Positions 22,831 through 31,153 of a DNA stretch of 32,750 nucleotides are shown piece by piece. Origin of the DNA: Hyphomicrobiales bacterium (lineage in GTDB: Bacteria > Pseudomonadota > Alphaproteobacteria > Rhizobiales > Beijerinckiaceae); NCBI GenBank assembly GCA_025356415.1, contig JANXTB010000231.1:1-32750 (forward strand), written 5' to 3'. The notes beneath the pieces are model-generated. The model ran no database searches. It was given only the letters and a program-made list of their open reading frames with translations, and had not been told where the DNA came from. Every line of letters starts with the position of its first letter. Within the stretch, counting starts at the first letter, position 1. Position numbers and translations under genes: made by a program.

Positions 22831-24006
22831 ATGCAAGCGCCCGCGCCGCACATCGGCCTTGAGCAGGCAGCCGACATCTTGTCGCGGCTGATCGCCTTCG
22901 ATACGGAAAGCTCGAAGAGCAATCTCGATCTCATCGCATGGGTGGAAGCCTATCTCGCCGGGCTCGGCATCGCCTCGTTGCGCGTGCCCAACGCCACCGG
23001 CGACAAGGCCGCGCTGTTCGCCACCATCGGGCCAGTGGTCGATGGCGGGGTCGTTCTGTCCGGACACTCGGATGTGGTGCCGGTCGAGGGCCAGATCTGG
23101 ACGGGCCATCCGTTCACGATGCGTCGCGAGAATGGCCGCGTCTATGGCCGCGGCGCCTGCGACATGAAGGGCTTTGTGGCGATTGTGCTGGCGATGGCGG
23201 CGGAATGGAAAACGCTTCCGCTGCAGGCGCCTTTGCACATTCTCATTTCCTATGACGAAGAGACCACGTGCCTCGGACCTGTCGACACGATCGCGCGTTT
23301 CGGCGCCGACCTGCCGCGCCCGCGCGCCGTCATTGTGGGCGAACCGACGATGATGCAGGTCGTCGATGCGCATAAGGCTGTAGCTACTTACCGAACGGTC
23401 GTGACGGGACGCGAGGCGCATTCCTCGAAGCCTGCGCTCGGCGCCAATGCCGTGCAGGGCGCCTGCGAACTCGTGCACGAACTCTATCGCATCGGCGCGG
23501 ACATTGCCGCAGCGAGCGGCGCCAATGAGCGTTTCGATCCGCCGGTTTCGACCGTGCATGTCGGCACGATTGCGGGCGGGACGGCGCGCAACATTCTGGC
23601 GCGCGAATGCGCGTTTCATTGGGAATTTCGTGCGCTGCCCGGCGTGCCGCTCGATGCGGCGCGCGCGCGGCTCGACGCCTATGCGCGCGACATCCTGCTG
23701 CCGCGCCTGCGCGAGACCGCGCCGGAAGCCGATGTCGTCACGGTGACGGAGGTTGAAGTGCCCGGCCTCGCGCCCGAGCCCGGATCGGAAGCCGAAACGC
23801 TCGCGCTGCGCCTGACGAAATCCAACCGCACGCAGGCAGTCGCGTTCGCGACCGAAGGCGGGCGCTTCCAGGCAGGCGGCGTCGCGACGGTTGTCTGCGG
23901 CCCGGGCTCGATCGACCAGGCCCATCAGCCTGACGAATATATCACCGAGGCGCAGATCGAGGCCGGGATCGCTTTCATGCGCGATCTCGGCCTCGCCCTG
24001 TGCTGA
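22831..24006 (+). CDS. argE: Acetylornithine deacetylase
   Basis: M20-family zinc hydrolase of 391 aa that removes the acetyl group from N-acetylornithine in arginine synthesis. The active-site elements are in order: SGHSDVVPV with metal-binding His79 and Asp81, GACDMKG with bridging Asp111, the YDEET motif with base Glu143 and metal ligand Glu144, VGEPT with Glu171, and the final QAHQPDEYI histidine. The dimerisation (lid) domain occupies about 185-290, with the conserved GREAHSSKPALGANAV stretch. It follows apaG by 13 bases. The stop is one base from that of the convergent metZ gene. Closely related M20 peptidases such as succinyl-diaminopimelate desuccinylase exist, but length and motifs favour ArgE. 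Confidence 0.9.
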   Translation: MQAPAPHIGLEQAADILSRLIAFDTESSKSNLDLIAWVEAYLAGLGIASLRVPNATGDKAALFATIGPVVDGGVVLSGHSDVVPVEGQIWTGHPFTMRRENGRVYGRGACDMKGFVAIVLAMAAEWKTLPLQAPLHILISYDEETTCLGPVDTIARFGADLPRPRAVIVGEPTMMQVVDAHKAVATYRTVVTGREAHSSKPALGANAVQGACELVHELYRIGADIAAASGANERFDPPVSTVHVGTIAGGTARNILARECAFHWEFRALPGVPLDAARARLDAYARDILLPRLRETAPEADVVTVTEVEVPGLAPEPGSEAETLALRLTKSNRTQAVAFATEGGRFQAGGVATVVCGPGSIDQAHQPDEYITEAQIEAGIAFMRDLGLALC

Positions 24007-24007
24007 G

Positions 24008-25261
24008 TTAAAGCGCCGCCAATCCGCGGTCCATGTCGTCGATAAGGTCGAGCACATCCTCGAGCCCGATCGAGAGGCGCAGCAAGCCTTCGCCGATGCC
24101 CATTCCAGCGCGGACCTCTGGCGCCAGGCGTTGATGCGTCGTGGTTGCGGGATGCGTGATGAGGCTCTTGGCGTCGCCGAGATTGTTGGAGATTTTCATG
24201 ATCTCCAGCGCATTCGCAAAACGGAACGCCGCCTGCTTGCCACCTGAAAGTTCGAGCGCCACGACAGTGCCGCCGCCGCTCATCTGCCGCATGGCGAGTT
24301 CGTGCTGCGGATGATCCTTGCGCGACGGATAAAGCACGCGCGCGACGCCTTTTTTGCCTGCGAGATGATCGGCGATCTTCTCCGCCGAGCGCATCTGCTC
24401 GCGCACGCGAAGCGGCAGCGTCTCAAGGCTTTTCAGCATCACCCATGCATTGAAGGGCGACAGCGCCGGGCCGGTCTGGCGCAGGAAATTGTGGACCTTC
24501 TGCTGGATGAATTCTTCGGAGCCAAGGATCACGCCGCCCAGACACCGGCCCTGTCCGTCAATGTGCTTGGTCGCCGAATAGACGACGCAATCAGCGCCCA
24601 GCGCGAGCGGGCTTTGCAACAGCGGCGTCGCGAACACATTATCAACCGTGAGCGCTGCGCCGCCAGCATGCGCAATTTCGGCGACGGCGGCGATGTCGAT
24701 GATCTCAAGCTGCGGATTGGTCGGGCTCTCGAGAAAGACAACCTTCGTTTCAGGACGCATCGCGGCGCGCCATTGGTCGAGATCTGTGCCATCCACCAGC
24801 GTGCAGGCGACGCCGAAACGCGGCATCAATTCCTCGACCACGAAGCGGCACGATCCAAACAGCGCCTTGGCGGCGACGATGTGATCGCCGGCCTGCACCT
24901 GTCCCATCACGGAGGCGGTGACGGCGGCCATGCCGCTCGCGGTGGCGCGCGCGGCTTCCGCGCCTTCTAGCTCGGCCATGCGGCGCTCGAACATGGCGAC
25001 GGTCGGGTTGGAAAAGCGCGAATAGAGAAAGCCCGGCGCCTCGCCCTTGAAGCGCGCCTCGGCGGCTTCCATCGTGTCGTAGACGTAGCCCTGCGTCAGG
25101 AAGAGCGCTTCGGATGTCTCGCCGAAAGAGGATCGCATGGTCCCGCCGTGGACCAGCCGCGTCGCGGTGCGAAGCGGCTGCTGGGACGTCTTTTGATTTT
25201 GGGGCGTTTCTTCGGACATGCGCAGCCTCAATTCATATGAACGGGCCAAACGCGAAGCCAT
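24008..25261 (-). CDS. metZ: O-succinylhomoserine sulfhydrylase
   Basis: PLP enzyme of the Cys/Met metabolism family that makes homocysteine from O-succinylhomoserine and sulfide. Family signatures: GFLYSRFSNPTVAMFERRMAELEGAE, ATASGMAAV, VFLESPTNPQLEIIDI, and SATKHIDGQGRCLGG with the PLP lysine at residue 232 (218 if the shorter start is used). The LVHGG-x-RS-FGETSEALFLTQGYVYD opening is typical of MetZ. Two starts are possible: 25261 (417 aa), eight bases after a GGAG that lies in the 3' pseudoknot strand of the riboswitch, and 25219 (403 aa), seven bases after GAGG. The first fits SAM-II control by hiding the ribosome site and is used here; the second gives an N-terminus more like that of relatives. 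A SAM-II riboswitch and promoter precede it. Confidence 0.93.
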   Translation of the reverse strand: MASRLARSYELRLRMSEETPQNQKTSQQPLRTATRLVHGGTMRSSFGETSEALFLTQGYVYDTMEAAEARFKGEAPGFLYSRFSNPTVAMFERRMAELEGAEAARATASGMAAVTASVMGQVQAGDHIVAAKALFGSCRFVVEELMPRFGVACTLVDGTDLDQWRAAMRPETKVVFLESPTNPQLEIIDIAAVAEIAHAGGAALTVDNVFATPLLQSPLALGADCVVYSATKHIDGQGRCLGGVILGSEEFIQQKVHNFLRQTGPALSPFNAWVMLKSLETLPLRVREQMRSAEKIADHLAGKKGVARVLYPSRKDHPQHELAMRQMSGGGTVVALELSGGKQAAFRFANALEIMKISNNLGDAKSLITHPATTTHQRLAPEVRAGMGIGEGLLRLSIGLEDVLDLIDDMDRGLAAL

Positions 25262-25271
25262 CGAAGCGGCT

Positions 25272-25331
25272 CCGATCTTTTAGCCCTTTGTTTTAAGTGG
25301 CGGCAAGCCGATCGGCTCAAATGGACCACTT
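25272..25331 (-). promoter_or_regulatory. SAM-II riboswitch controlling metZ
   Basis: On the minus strand the segment has stem P1 AAGTGG / CCACTT, the loop TCCATTTGAGCCGATC, the GGCTTGCCG bulge, the A-rich conserved linker TTAAAACAAAGGGCTAAAA, and a pseudoknot helix CCGATC / GATCGG of six perfect pairs. This is the consensus of the SAM-II (metA-type) aptamer known from alphaproteobacteria. The last pseudoknot bases run into GGAG, the ribosome site for the ATG at 25261, so binding of S-adenosylmethionine should block translation initiation of metZ. Confidence 0.9.
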
Positions 25332-25337
25332 TCGCGA

Positions 25338-25366
25338 ACCTAAAGCCTCAGGCGTACCGCGGTCAA
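25338..25366 (-). promoter_or_regulatory. metZ promoter
   Basis: TTGACC (25366-25361 on the minus strand), a 17-base spacer and TTAGGT (25343-25338). The transcript would start near 25331, exactly at the first base of riboswitch stem P1. The match to the -35 consensus is good, to the -10 fair. Confidence 0.55.
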
Positions 25367-25480
25367 TCCACAAGACATGTCCTAAGTCGGGCCCGTCACT
25401 GTTGTGTGCCTGCTGAATGGGGTAAAATTCCAACGCATTAAAGGTAAATTTTTTCTTAATTCTTTTCAGTGGGTTGCTCC

Positions 25481-26185
25481 ATGGCCGTGATTCGCAGTCT
25501 GGCGGCGGCGCACATCGCCGTCCTTTCATCGGCTTCTCTGGCCGCGGAAACGCCGCTCGATCCGGCCGCAAGCGGCGGCGCCTCGTCGGCGTTCTACGTC
25601 GGCGTGAATGGCGGCGTCACCTGGGCGCAGGAGCGGCTCAGCCGTTACAGCGAGGTCGTCCGGCGGTTGCAAGTGAATCTCGGCGCCGACGCCGCCTTTG
25701 GCAGCTTGCACGTCAGCTATCAGCGCGGGATCGACGCGTTCCTGTTGGGGCTTGGCGGCGCTGGCTATGCGCTCGAGCTGGATCGAGGCGCAGGCTTTTA
25801 TCTCGATGCGACCAGCACGCCGGCCAGAGGCAGCCAGTTCGACAGCCGCGGCACGAGGGGCGCGCGTCTGGGCTATGATTTCGGGGCCGTGGCGATTTAC
25901 GCGACGGGCGGTGGCGGCTGGACCAGCGCCGCCAAGACATCATCCGCTTCCGCGACCGGCGCGGCGCCCTTGTGGTCGGGCGACCTGCTTGGCCCGAGCG
26001 GGATGATGGGAGCGGGGGTCGTCTACAAGTTCAGCGGCAACTGGGCGGCGTTCAGCGAGTATCGTTACGCCGAATTCGTCCAGACCTCCGCCATGTCCAA
26101 CACCGGGATCAGCGGCGGCGTGAAGGGGCTTCGGCGGTTGAGCGAAACCTCCATTCTGGCGGGCGCGACCTATCGTTTCCGCTGA
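25481..26185 (+). CDS. Outer-membrane beta-barrel protein (Omp25/porin-like)
   Basis: A 234-aa exported protein with a signal peptide (AVIRSLAAAHIAVLSSASLAAE) and a small barrel pattern: FYVGVNGGVTWAQ, the alternating strands LHVSYQRGIDAFLLGLGGAGYALEL, RGARLGYDFGAVAIYATGGGGW, AGVVYKFSGNWAAFSEYRYAEF and a final ILAGATYRFR. This is the eight-stranded OmpA/Omp25-31 type common in Rhizobiales, though it ends in Arg after the Phe instead of ending in an aromatic residue. ATG at 25481 is used; GTG at 25469 would add four residues, and neither has a good ribosome site. Upstream lies AT-rich DNA shared with the divergent metZ promoter region, which probably holds its promoter. Its role is structural or diffusion-related; no ligand can be named. 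Confidence 0.8.
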   Translation: MAVIRSLAAAHIAVLSSASLAAETPLDPAASGGASSAFYVGVNGGVTWAQERLSRYSEVVRRLQVNLGADAAFGSLHVSYQRGIDAFLLGLGGAGYALELDRGAGFYLDATSTPARGSQFDSRGTRGARLGYDFGAVAIYATGGGGWTSAAKTSSASATGAAPLWSGDLLGPSGMMGAGVVYKFSGNWAAFSEYRYAEFVQTSAMSNTGISGGVKGLRRLSETSILAGATYRFR

Positions 26186-26304
26186 GCGGCTGTCCCTCCT
26201 GAGCGCCTTTTGGGGATTGGGCGTGCGCCCGGTCCCGTTTCTCTTGGCGATGGCGTCCTGATCGGCTAGAGCCGGGGAAGGTTTCTCGCGAGGAGCGCTC
26301 AGCC

Positions 26305-27408
26305 TTGGCGTCCATCCATCTTTCCGGCCGCGGCATTCTGGCCGCCCATCAGATCGAGGCCATGGCCGGGGCGGGGCTCATCTTGCCCGAGCAGCCGTTC
26401 GCGCCCGGCCAGATCCAGCCCGCCAGCCTCGACCTGCGCCTCAGCGCGCGGGCGTGGCGCATGCGCGCGAGTTTCCTGCCGGGCCTTGGCCGCACGGTCG
26501 CCAAATGCATCGAGAATGTCGCGCTGCACGAGATCGACTTGTCGAAAGGCGCCGTGCTGGAGACCGGCTGCGTCTATGTCGCCGAGCTGATGGAGAGCCT
26601 GGCGCTGCCGCCCGAGATCGCCGCCGCCGCCAACCCCAAAAGCTCGACGGGCCGCATCGACGTGTTCACGCGCGTCATCACCGATCATTCGCGCGAGTTC
26701 GACCTGATCGAGGCCGGCTATACGGGCAAGCTCTATGCCGAAATCTCGCCGCGCACCTTCCCGATCCTCGCGCGCGCCGGCGCCCGCCTGTCGCAGGTGC
26801 GGTTTCGCCACGGCCACGCCCGGCTTGATGATGCCGGCCACGTCGCGCTGCATGAGCGCGAGAAGCTCGTCACCAGCGCCGAGCCCTCGATCCAGGGCGG
26901 CGTCGCCGTGTCGATCGACCTGTCGGGCTTTGGCGGCACGAGCCTCATCGGATACCGCGCCAAGCGCCACACCGGCCTGATCGACATCGACAGGCTCGCC
27001 GCCCATGACGTGCTCGATTTCTGGGAGCCGATCCACGCGCGCGGCGACCTCGTGCTCGATCCCGGCGAATTCTACATTCTCGCGTCCAAGGAAGCCGTGC
27101 GGGTGCCGCCCGACCATGCGGCGGAAATGACGCCGTTCGATCCGCTCGTCGGCGAGTTCCGCGTGCATTACGCGGGCTTTTTCGATCCGGGATTTGGCGC
27201 GGCTGAGGCGGGCGGCGCAGGCTCCCGCGCCGTGCTCGAAGTGCGCTCGCACGATGTGCCCTTCATTCTGGAAGACGGGCAGATCGTCGGTCGCCTCGTC
27301 TACGAGAAAATGGCGGAGCTGCCAAAAATGCTCTACGGCGCGGACCTGAGTTCGAACTATCAGGCGCAGGGCCTGAAGCTCTCGAAACATTTCCGCAACC
27401 CGGCCTGA
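26305..27408 (+). CDS. 2'-deoxycytidine 5'-triphosphate deaminase, two-domain alphaproteobacterial form
   Basis: A 367-aa protein made of two dUTPase/DCD-like domains, the arrangement of alphaproteobacterial dCTP deaminases and about twice the length of the enterobacterial enzyme. It converts dCTP to dUTP for thymidylate synthesis. Family segments are [17 protein letters not shown] (about 37-53), [18 protein letters not shown] (about 110-127, catalytic-loop region), [16 protein letters not shown] and, in the second half, [17 protein letters not shown] and [11 protein letters not shown]. The start codon is TTG at 26305; AGGAG nine bases upstream fixes it and no better start exists nearby. It has its own upstream gap of about 119 bases. 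lysK follows after about 104 bases. Both domains look intact. Confidence 0.88.
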   Translation: MASIHLSGRGILAAHQIEAMAGAGLILPEQPFAPGQIQPASLDLRLSARAWRMRASFLPGLGRTVAKCIENVALHEIDLSKGAVLETGCVYVAELMESLALPPEIAAAANPKSSTGRIDVFTRVITDHSREFDLIEAGYTGKLYAEISPRTFPILARAGARLSQVRFRHGHARLDDAGHVALHEREKLVTSAEPSIQGGVAVSIDLSGFGGTSLIGYRAKRHTGLIDIDRLAAHDVLDFWEPIHARGDLVLDPGEFYILASKEAVRVPPDHAAEMTPFDPLVGEFRVHYAGFFDPGFGAAEAGGAGSRAVLEVRSHDVPFILEDGQIVGRLVYEKMAELPKMLYGADLSSNYQAQGLKLSKHFRNPA

Positions 27409-27512
27409 CCGCCGCATTTGACGCATGTTTGACGGGCGGGCCAGCGCTTTCTACTGTGCCGCCCCTTGCGGTGAGCGCCCGCGCGCCCCTCTCTCAAAAG
27501 GTTTTTAAGCCC

Positions 27513-29207
27513 ATGTCTTCCGAACTCCTCGACGCCGCGACCAAGGCAGCCGCCTGGCCCTTCGAGGAGGCGCGCAAACTCGTCGAGCGCGTCAAGCGCA
27601 CGGGCCAGCAAAGCGTGTTGTTCGAGACCGGCTACGGGCCGTCGGGCCTGCCGCATATCGGGACATTCGGCGAAGTCGCGCGCACGACCATGGTGCGCCA
27701 TGCGTTCCGCGTGCTGACCGAAGACAAGATTGCGACGCGCCTGCTGGCGTTTTCCGACGACATGGACGGCTTGCGCAAGGTGCCCGACAATGTGCCCAAC
27801 GGCGACATGCTGCGCGCGCATCTCGGCAAGCCGCTGACGCGCATTCCCGATCCGTTCGGCAAGTTCGATTCCTTCGCCGCGCATAACAACGCCATGCTGC
27901 GCTCGTTTCTCGATCGCTTCGGCTTCGATTACGAGTTTGCGTCCTCGACCGAATATTACACGTCGGGCCGTTTCGACGCCGCGCTGCTGCATATGCTCGA
28001 GCGTTTCGACGCCGTGCAGGCGATCATGCTGCCGTCGCTGCGCGAAGAGCGCGCGTCGACCTATTCGCCCTTTCTGCCGATTCATCCCGACACTGGCGTG
28101 GTGATGCAGGTCTCGCTCGATGCAATGGACGCGAAGGCCGGCACGATTTCGTGGACCGACCCCGAGACGGCTAAGAAGTTCGAAACGCCCGTCACGGGTG
28201 GTAACGTCAAGCTGCAGTGGAAGCCCGATTGGGCGATGCGCTGGTATGCGCTGAACGTCGATTATGAAATGGCCGGCAAGGATCTCATCGACTCGGTGAA
28301 ACTGTCGGGCAACATCGTGCGCGCGCTCGGCGGCACAGCGCCGGAAGGGTTCAACTACGAGCTCTTTCTCGACGAGAAGGGCCAGAAGATTTCGAAGTCG
28401 AAGGGCAACGGCCTGACGATCGAAGACTGGCTCACGTATGCGAGCCCGGAATCGCTATCGCTGTTCATGTACCAGAAGCCGCGCGAGGCGAAGCGTCTGC
28501 ACTTCGACGTCATACCGCGCACGGTGGATGAATATCTGCAATTCCTCGCGGGATATCCGCGGCAGGATGTGAAGAACCGTCTCGGCAATCCGGTGTGGCA
28601 CATCCATGCGGGCGAACCGCCGGCGCCGGAGCTGCTGCGGCAGGCGGGCGATGCGGGGCCGGGCACGGCAATCTCCTTCGCCATGCTGCTCAACCTCGCA
28701 GCTGTCGCCAACAGTGAAGATCGCTCTGTGCTATGGGCGTTTCTGCGCCGCTATGCGCCGGACGTTTCGCCCGACAGCCATCCGCGATTGGATGCGCTAG
28801 TGGGTTATGCGGTCGCTTACTTCCGCGATTTCGTGCGGCCTGCGAAAACATATCGGCTGCCTGACGATGTCGAGCGCGATGCGCTGCAAAAGCTCGACGC
28901 CATGCTAGCTGCGCTCGGCGAAGGCGCCAGCGCCGAGGACATTCAGACGGGCCTCTACGATGTCGCGCGACCGATCCCGCGCTATCAGGATTTCAAGGCC
29001 AAGACCGCAACGCCCGAGCGGCCCGGCGTGTCGAACGAATGGTTCAACATGCTCTATCAGGTGCTGCTGGGCGAAGACCGCGGCCCACGCTTCGGCTCGT
29101 TTGCGGCGCTCTACGGCGTGAACGAAACGCGCGCGCTGATTGCAGCCGCGCTGTCGGGCGAGCTGAAGGAAAAGCACGAGGCGTTTTTGGCGTCGCGCAA
29201 GGGGTGA
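27513..29207 (+). CDS. lysK: Class I lysyl-tRNA synthetase
   Basis: Class I LysRS of 564 aa, the form found in archaea, spirochaetes and alphaproteobacteria in place of the usual class II enzyme. It charges tRNA-Lys. The ATP-binding signatures are HIGT (48-51, in [14 protein letters not shown]) and KISKS (292-296, in [14 protein letters not shown]). The [26 protein letters not shown] stretch is typical of this enzyme. The C-terminal half (about 320-564) is the helical anticodon-binding cage. The ATG at 27513 is used; an AAGG lies 12 bases upstream. No class II LysRS gene is in the window. The copy B repeat begins 16 bases after the stop and offers a hairpin but no T-run as terminator. Confidence 0.95.
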   Translation: MSSELLDAATKAAAWPFEEARKLVERVKRTGQQSVLFETGYGPSGLPHIGTFGEVARTTMVRHAFRVLTEDKIATRLLAFSDDMDGLRKVPDNVPNGDMLRAHLGKPLTRIPDPFGKFDSFAAHNNAMLRSFLDRFGFDYEFASSTEYYTSGRFDAALLHMLERFDAVQAIMLPSLREERASTYSPFLPIHPDTGVVMQVSLDAMDAKAGTISWTDPETAKKFETPVTGGNVKLQWKPDWAMRWYALNVDYEMAGKDLIDSVKLSGNIVRALGGTAPEGFNYELFLDEKGQKISKSKGNGLTIEDWLTYASPESLSLFMYQKPREAKRLHFDVIPRTVDEYLQFLAGYPRQDVKNRLGNPVWHIHAGEPPAPELLRQAGDAGPGTAISFAMLLNLAAVANSEDRSVLWAFLRRYAPDVSPDSHPRLDALVGYAVAYFRDFVRPAKTYRLPDDVERDALQKLDAMLAALGEGASAEDIQTGLYDVARPIPRYQDFKAKTATPERPGVSNEWFNMLYQVLLGEDRGPRFGSFAALYGVNETRALIAAALSGELKEKHEAFLASRKG

Positions 29208-29222
29208 TGGTCGTGTGCAAAA

Positions 29223-29370
29223 CCCTCTCCCGCTGGGCGGGAGAGGGCGGGCTCAAGGCGAAGCCTTGAGCCGGGGTGAGGGCGCTTCAATTGCAAAAGC
29301 GTTTCTTGTTGAAAAGCCCTCATCCGTCATGCTTCGCATGCCACCTTCTCCCGCCAGCGCGGGAGAAGGG
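29223..29370. repeat. Dispersed palindromic intergenic repeat, copy B (complete)
   Basis: The full element has four hairpins: CCCTCTCCCGC/GCGGGAGAGGG with loop TGG (29223-29247), GGCTCAAGGC/GCCTTGAGCC with loop GAA (29250-29272), CATGC/GCATG with loop TTC (29329-29341 region) and CCTTCTCCCGC/GCGGGAGAAGG with loop CAGC (29344-29369). A GGTGAGGGCG block and a GCCCTCATCC block pair across the variable middle. Compared with copy A, the last stem has a C-to-T change on one arm and the matching G-to-A on the other, and the GAA-loop stem differs wholly in sequence but still pairs. It fills the gap between lysK and the next gene. Confidence 0.85.
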
Positions 29371-29381
29371 TAGAGGCGCCC

Positions 29382-29723
29382 CTACTGCAACACGCCGGTC
29401 AGCGAGCCCTCGCTCTCATTCTCGCCCCCAAACATCTGAATCTCGCGGCCCTTCTGCCAGACGTCGAAACACGTCTGCTCGGCGCCGGAGAGACACAGCG
29501 TATCGGCGACCACGCTCCACGCGCGCGCTTCCTTCGAGCCCTCGATGCGGCCGTCACTCGTAAAGCGCGCCGTCCCTTTTCCATGTTGCGCGAACGCGCG
29601 ATCAGAAAACGCCGCGCGGATTTCATCTCCGCTGAGCTGCTTGTAACCCTGGTTGCGGGGGCCGGCCACGGCGGGCGCGGAGAGAAGGCAGGCGAAGGCG
29701 AGAGACATCAAAATCGAGCGCAT
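29382..29723 (-). CDS. Small secreted hypothetical protein
   Basis: A 113-aa exported protein of unknown function. Signal peptide MRSILMSLAFACLLSAPAVAG is followed by GYKQLSGDEIRAAFSDRAFAQ, then a strand-rich part (GTARFTSDGRIEGSKEARAWSVVADTLCLSG...TCFDVW) whose two cysteines probably form a disulfide. The layout resembles small periplasmic proteins of about 110 aa seen in many Rhizobiales, for which I know no function. ATG at 29723 is used, with GAGGA close upstream. Its ribosome site lies 3 to 8 bases from the 34-bp repeat, and if the islet were removed the gene would follow the S24 repressor gene by 11 bases. So it was probably the second gene of the repressor operon. Confidence 0.7.
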   Translation of the reverse strand: MRSILMSLAFACLLSAPAVAGPRNQGYKQLSGDEIRAAFSDRAFAQHGKGTARFTSDGRIEGSKEARAWSVVADTLCLSGAEQTCFDVWQKGREIQMFGGENESEGSLTGVLQ

Positions 29724-29736
29724 CAATCCTCAACTT

Positions 29737-29770
29737 ATTGCGACGACCAGATGATGCGGGCGAGCCACGC
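29737..29770. repeat. 34-bp direct repeat, distal copy (att-like)
   Basis: It is identical over 34 bases to 31156-31189. On the minus strand it reads as the last 11 codons of the S24 repressor gene (ending RIIWSSQ) followed by the first base of a stop codon; here the next bases complete TAA. Sequence on either side of the repeat differs between the two copies. Confidence 0.95.
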
Positions 29771-29793
29771 ACGTATGGACGACCTACAACTTC

Positions 29794-30270
29794 CTAATGG
29801 GTGGATCCATTGCCCTTCTTCAACGAGGAAACAGGCGGAATTGCGAACACAGCCTTAGTGAGTTGGTAGAGAACAGAAAGATTGAAGAACAGGATTACGA
29901 TCGCGCCCGAATGAAGGAGGGCCACTGATTCACCATATCCGTTCGTTGGCAACATTGGCTTGATAACTACCAACACCACAGCTGCTCCGAAAAGCAGGAG
30001 CAAAGTATAAACCGATTTCTTCAATGAATTTCGGGCTCTTGAAAAAGGCTTGCCGACTTCATCTTGGAGTTTGTTCAGTTCAATGTGCAAGTTTGATGCT
30101 GAAGCGAGTGTAACAGCGACAATGAAGCCTAGCGTTCCGAGCAGTTCATGATTTACGAAACCTTTCAAAAAGAGATTGTTATCGTCTAGTAATTCCGGCC
30201 TTTGCAAGCTGACTGATAACAAAATTGAAAATATGGAAAACAATGAGAGCCAAAGGTCAGCGGCTTTCAC
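29794..30270 (-). CDS. Small membrane protein with about four helices, islet gene 2
   Basis: A 158-aa protein of unknown function. Hydrophobic segments lie at about 5-22 (DLWLSLFSIFSILLSVSL), 43-60 (LLGTLGFIVAVTLASASN), 86-105 (SVYTLLLLFGAAVVLVVIKP) and 118-140 (LLHSGAIVILFFNLSVLYQL), with a charged loop between the second and third (NKLQDEVGKPFSRARNSLKK). It ends in a short basic tail. Its start lies 14 bases inside the preceding gene, so translation is coupled. Codon use is AT-richer than in the neighbours. It has no enzyme motif. A soluble protein paired with a small multi-span membrane protein on an islet recalls sensor plus membrane-effector defence modules, but that is inference only. 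Confidence 0.65.
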   Translation of the reverse strand: MKAADLWLSLFSIFSILLSVSLQRPELLDDNNLFLKGFVNHELLGTLGFIVAVTLASASNLHIELNKLQDEVGKPFSRARNSLKKSVYTLLLLFGAAVVLVVIKPMLPTNGYGESVALLHSGAIVILFFNLSVLYQLTKAVFAIPPVSSLKKGNGSTH

Positions 30271-31081
30271 GACCGAGTATCCGTCCAGTCAGTTGTCTAA
30301 GAAAATCGAGTCGAGTTGTTGTTTCTTCGACAGGTACGTCGACAATCGTTGTCCGAGAGGTATCGGCCGAATTGAACCGTTCTCCCGTTAATGACTTCGC
30401 CTTAAGGCTTCCAGACCCGCGCTCCACGTAGGACACACCTTCTTTAATTTTTTTCGTGTCAGTCGATACGCCGTCTTGGCTTTGGAATGAAACGGTTACT
30501 CGCTGTGCACCTGTTTCTTTTCCTGTTTCTTTAAGGTCTTCTTCCAAGTCATTGGCGACGTCCCACATATTTGGGACGACAAATTCGAATGTGATCCACC
30601 GTAATTTATTTAAGTGTTTTGCTGAAAAGTGCCAGAAGCGCTCGCCATCGAATAATGGCTCCACATTGATGTGATAGGGCGCTGCCGGTCGCAAATTTAC
30701 CGATTCAACAAGGGCTTTAAGGAGAGCTGTTGGCCTCCCCACTAAATCCCGTTCGACGGCGGCCTTTTGTCCGTCATCGTGTGAACGAGGGTCCAATAGG
30801 AGATATGCGCCTTGCCACTCTGCATCCGATACCTCAGCCCCGCCTTCTTCTGGCGACTTATGTCTTATGTGGCGACGGGTCCGTTGAATCAGACCTATGA
30901 TAACTTCGCTGTCTGATTGAAGAGGCACCCAGTGTAGCGGTCCCGTTGGTGAGGCCAGTTCGAAGGGATCTTGAAGTGATTGGCGCAGCCAGTCTTCTCG
31001 CGTCCCCTCAAATCGGACGAAGAGGTCGGGTTGGCGAGGCGTGAGCGATAAATGAAAGAGCGTGAAACGTTTTCCGAGCAT
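30257..31081 (-). CDS. Hypothetical soluble protein, islet gene 1
   Basis: A 274-aa soluble protein I cannot assign with confidence. It begins MLGKRFTLFHLSLTPRQPDLFVRF, continues with WVPLQSDSEVIIGLIQRTRRH and EWQGAYLLLDPRSHDDGQKAAVERDLVG, and in the middle has PYHINVEPLFDGERFWHF and LRWITFEFVVPNM. The C-terminal part (about 185-250) is charged and strand-rich: TGAQRVTVSFQSQDG...VSYVERGSGSLKAKSLTGERFN. The overall plan resembles uncharacterised DUF4747-like proteins, which is a weak impression. No nuclease, ATPase or HTH motif is visible. The start ATG at 31081 has no good ribosome site; the DNA before it (31082-31155) is AT-rich and probably holds the islet promoter. It overlaps the membrane-protein gene by 14 bases. 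Confidence 0.65.
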   Translation of the reverse strand: MLGKRFTLFHLSLTPRQPDLFVRFEGTREDWLRQSLQDPFELASPTGPLHWVPLQSDSEVIIGLIQRTRRHIRHKSPEEGGAEVSDAEWQGAYLLLDPRSHDDGQKAAVERDLVGRPTALLKALVESVNLRPAAPYHINVEPLFDGERFWHFSAKHLNKLRWITFEFVVPNMWDVANDLEEDLKETGKETGAQRVTVSFQSQDGVSTDTKKIKEGVSYVERGSGSLKAKSLTGERFNSADTSRTTIVDVPVEETTTRLDFLRQLTGRILGRESR

Positions 31082-31153
31082 TTGTTGGTTTTCTACAATT
31101 TAAAAAATCAATGCTCTGAACAGATCAAATAAACTCAATATTGGCAATAGCGC

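Noticed and set aside
22711..24057. A 448-codon minus-strand frame
   Set aside because: Antisense to argE and apaG; no recognisable motif.
26299..27426. A 375-codon minus-strand frame
   Set aside because: Antisense to the dCTP deaminase; the plus-strand frame has the family signatures and an AGGAG site.
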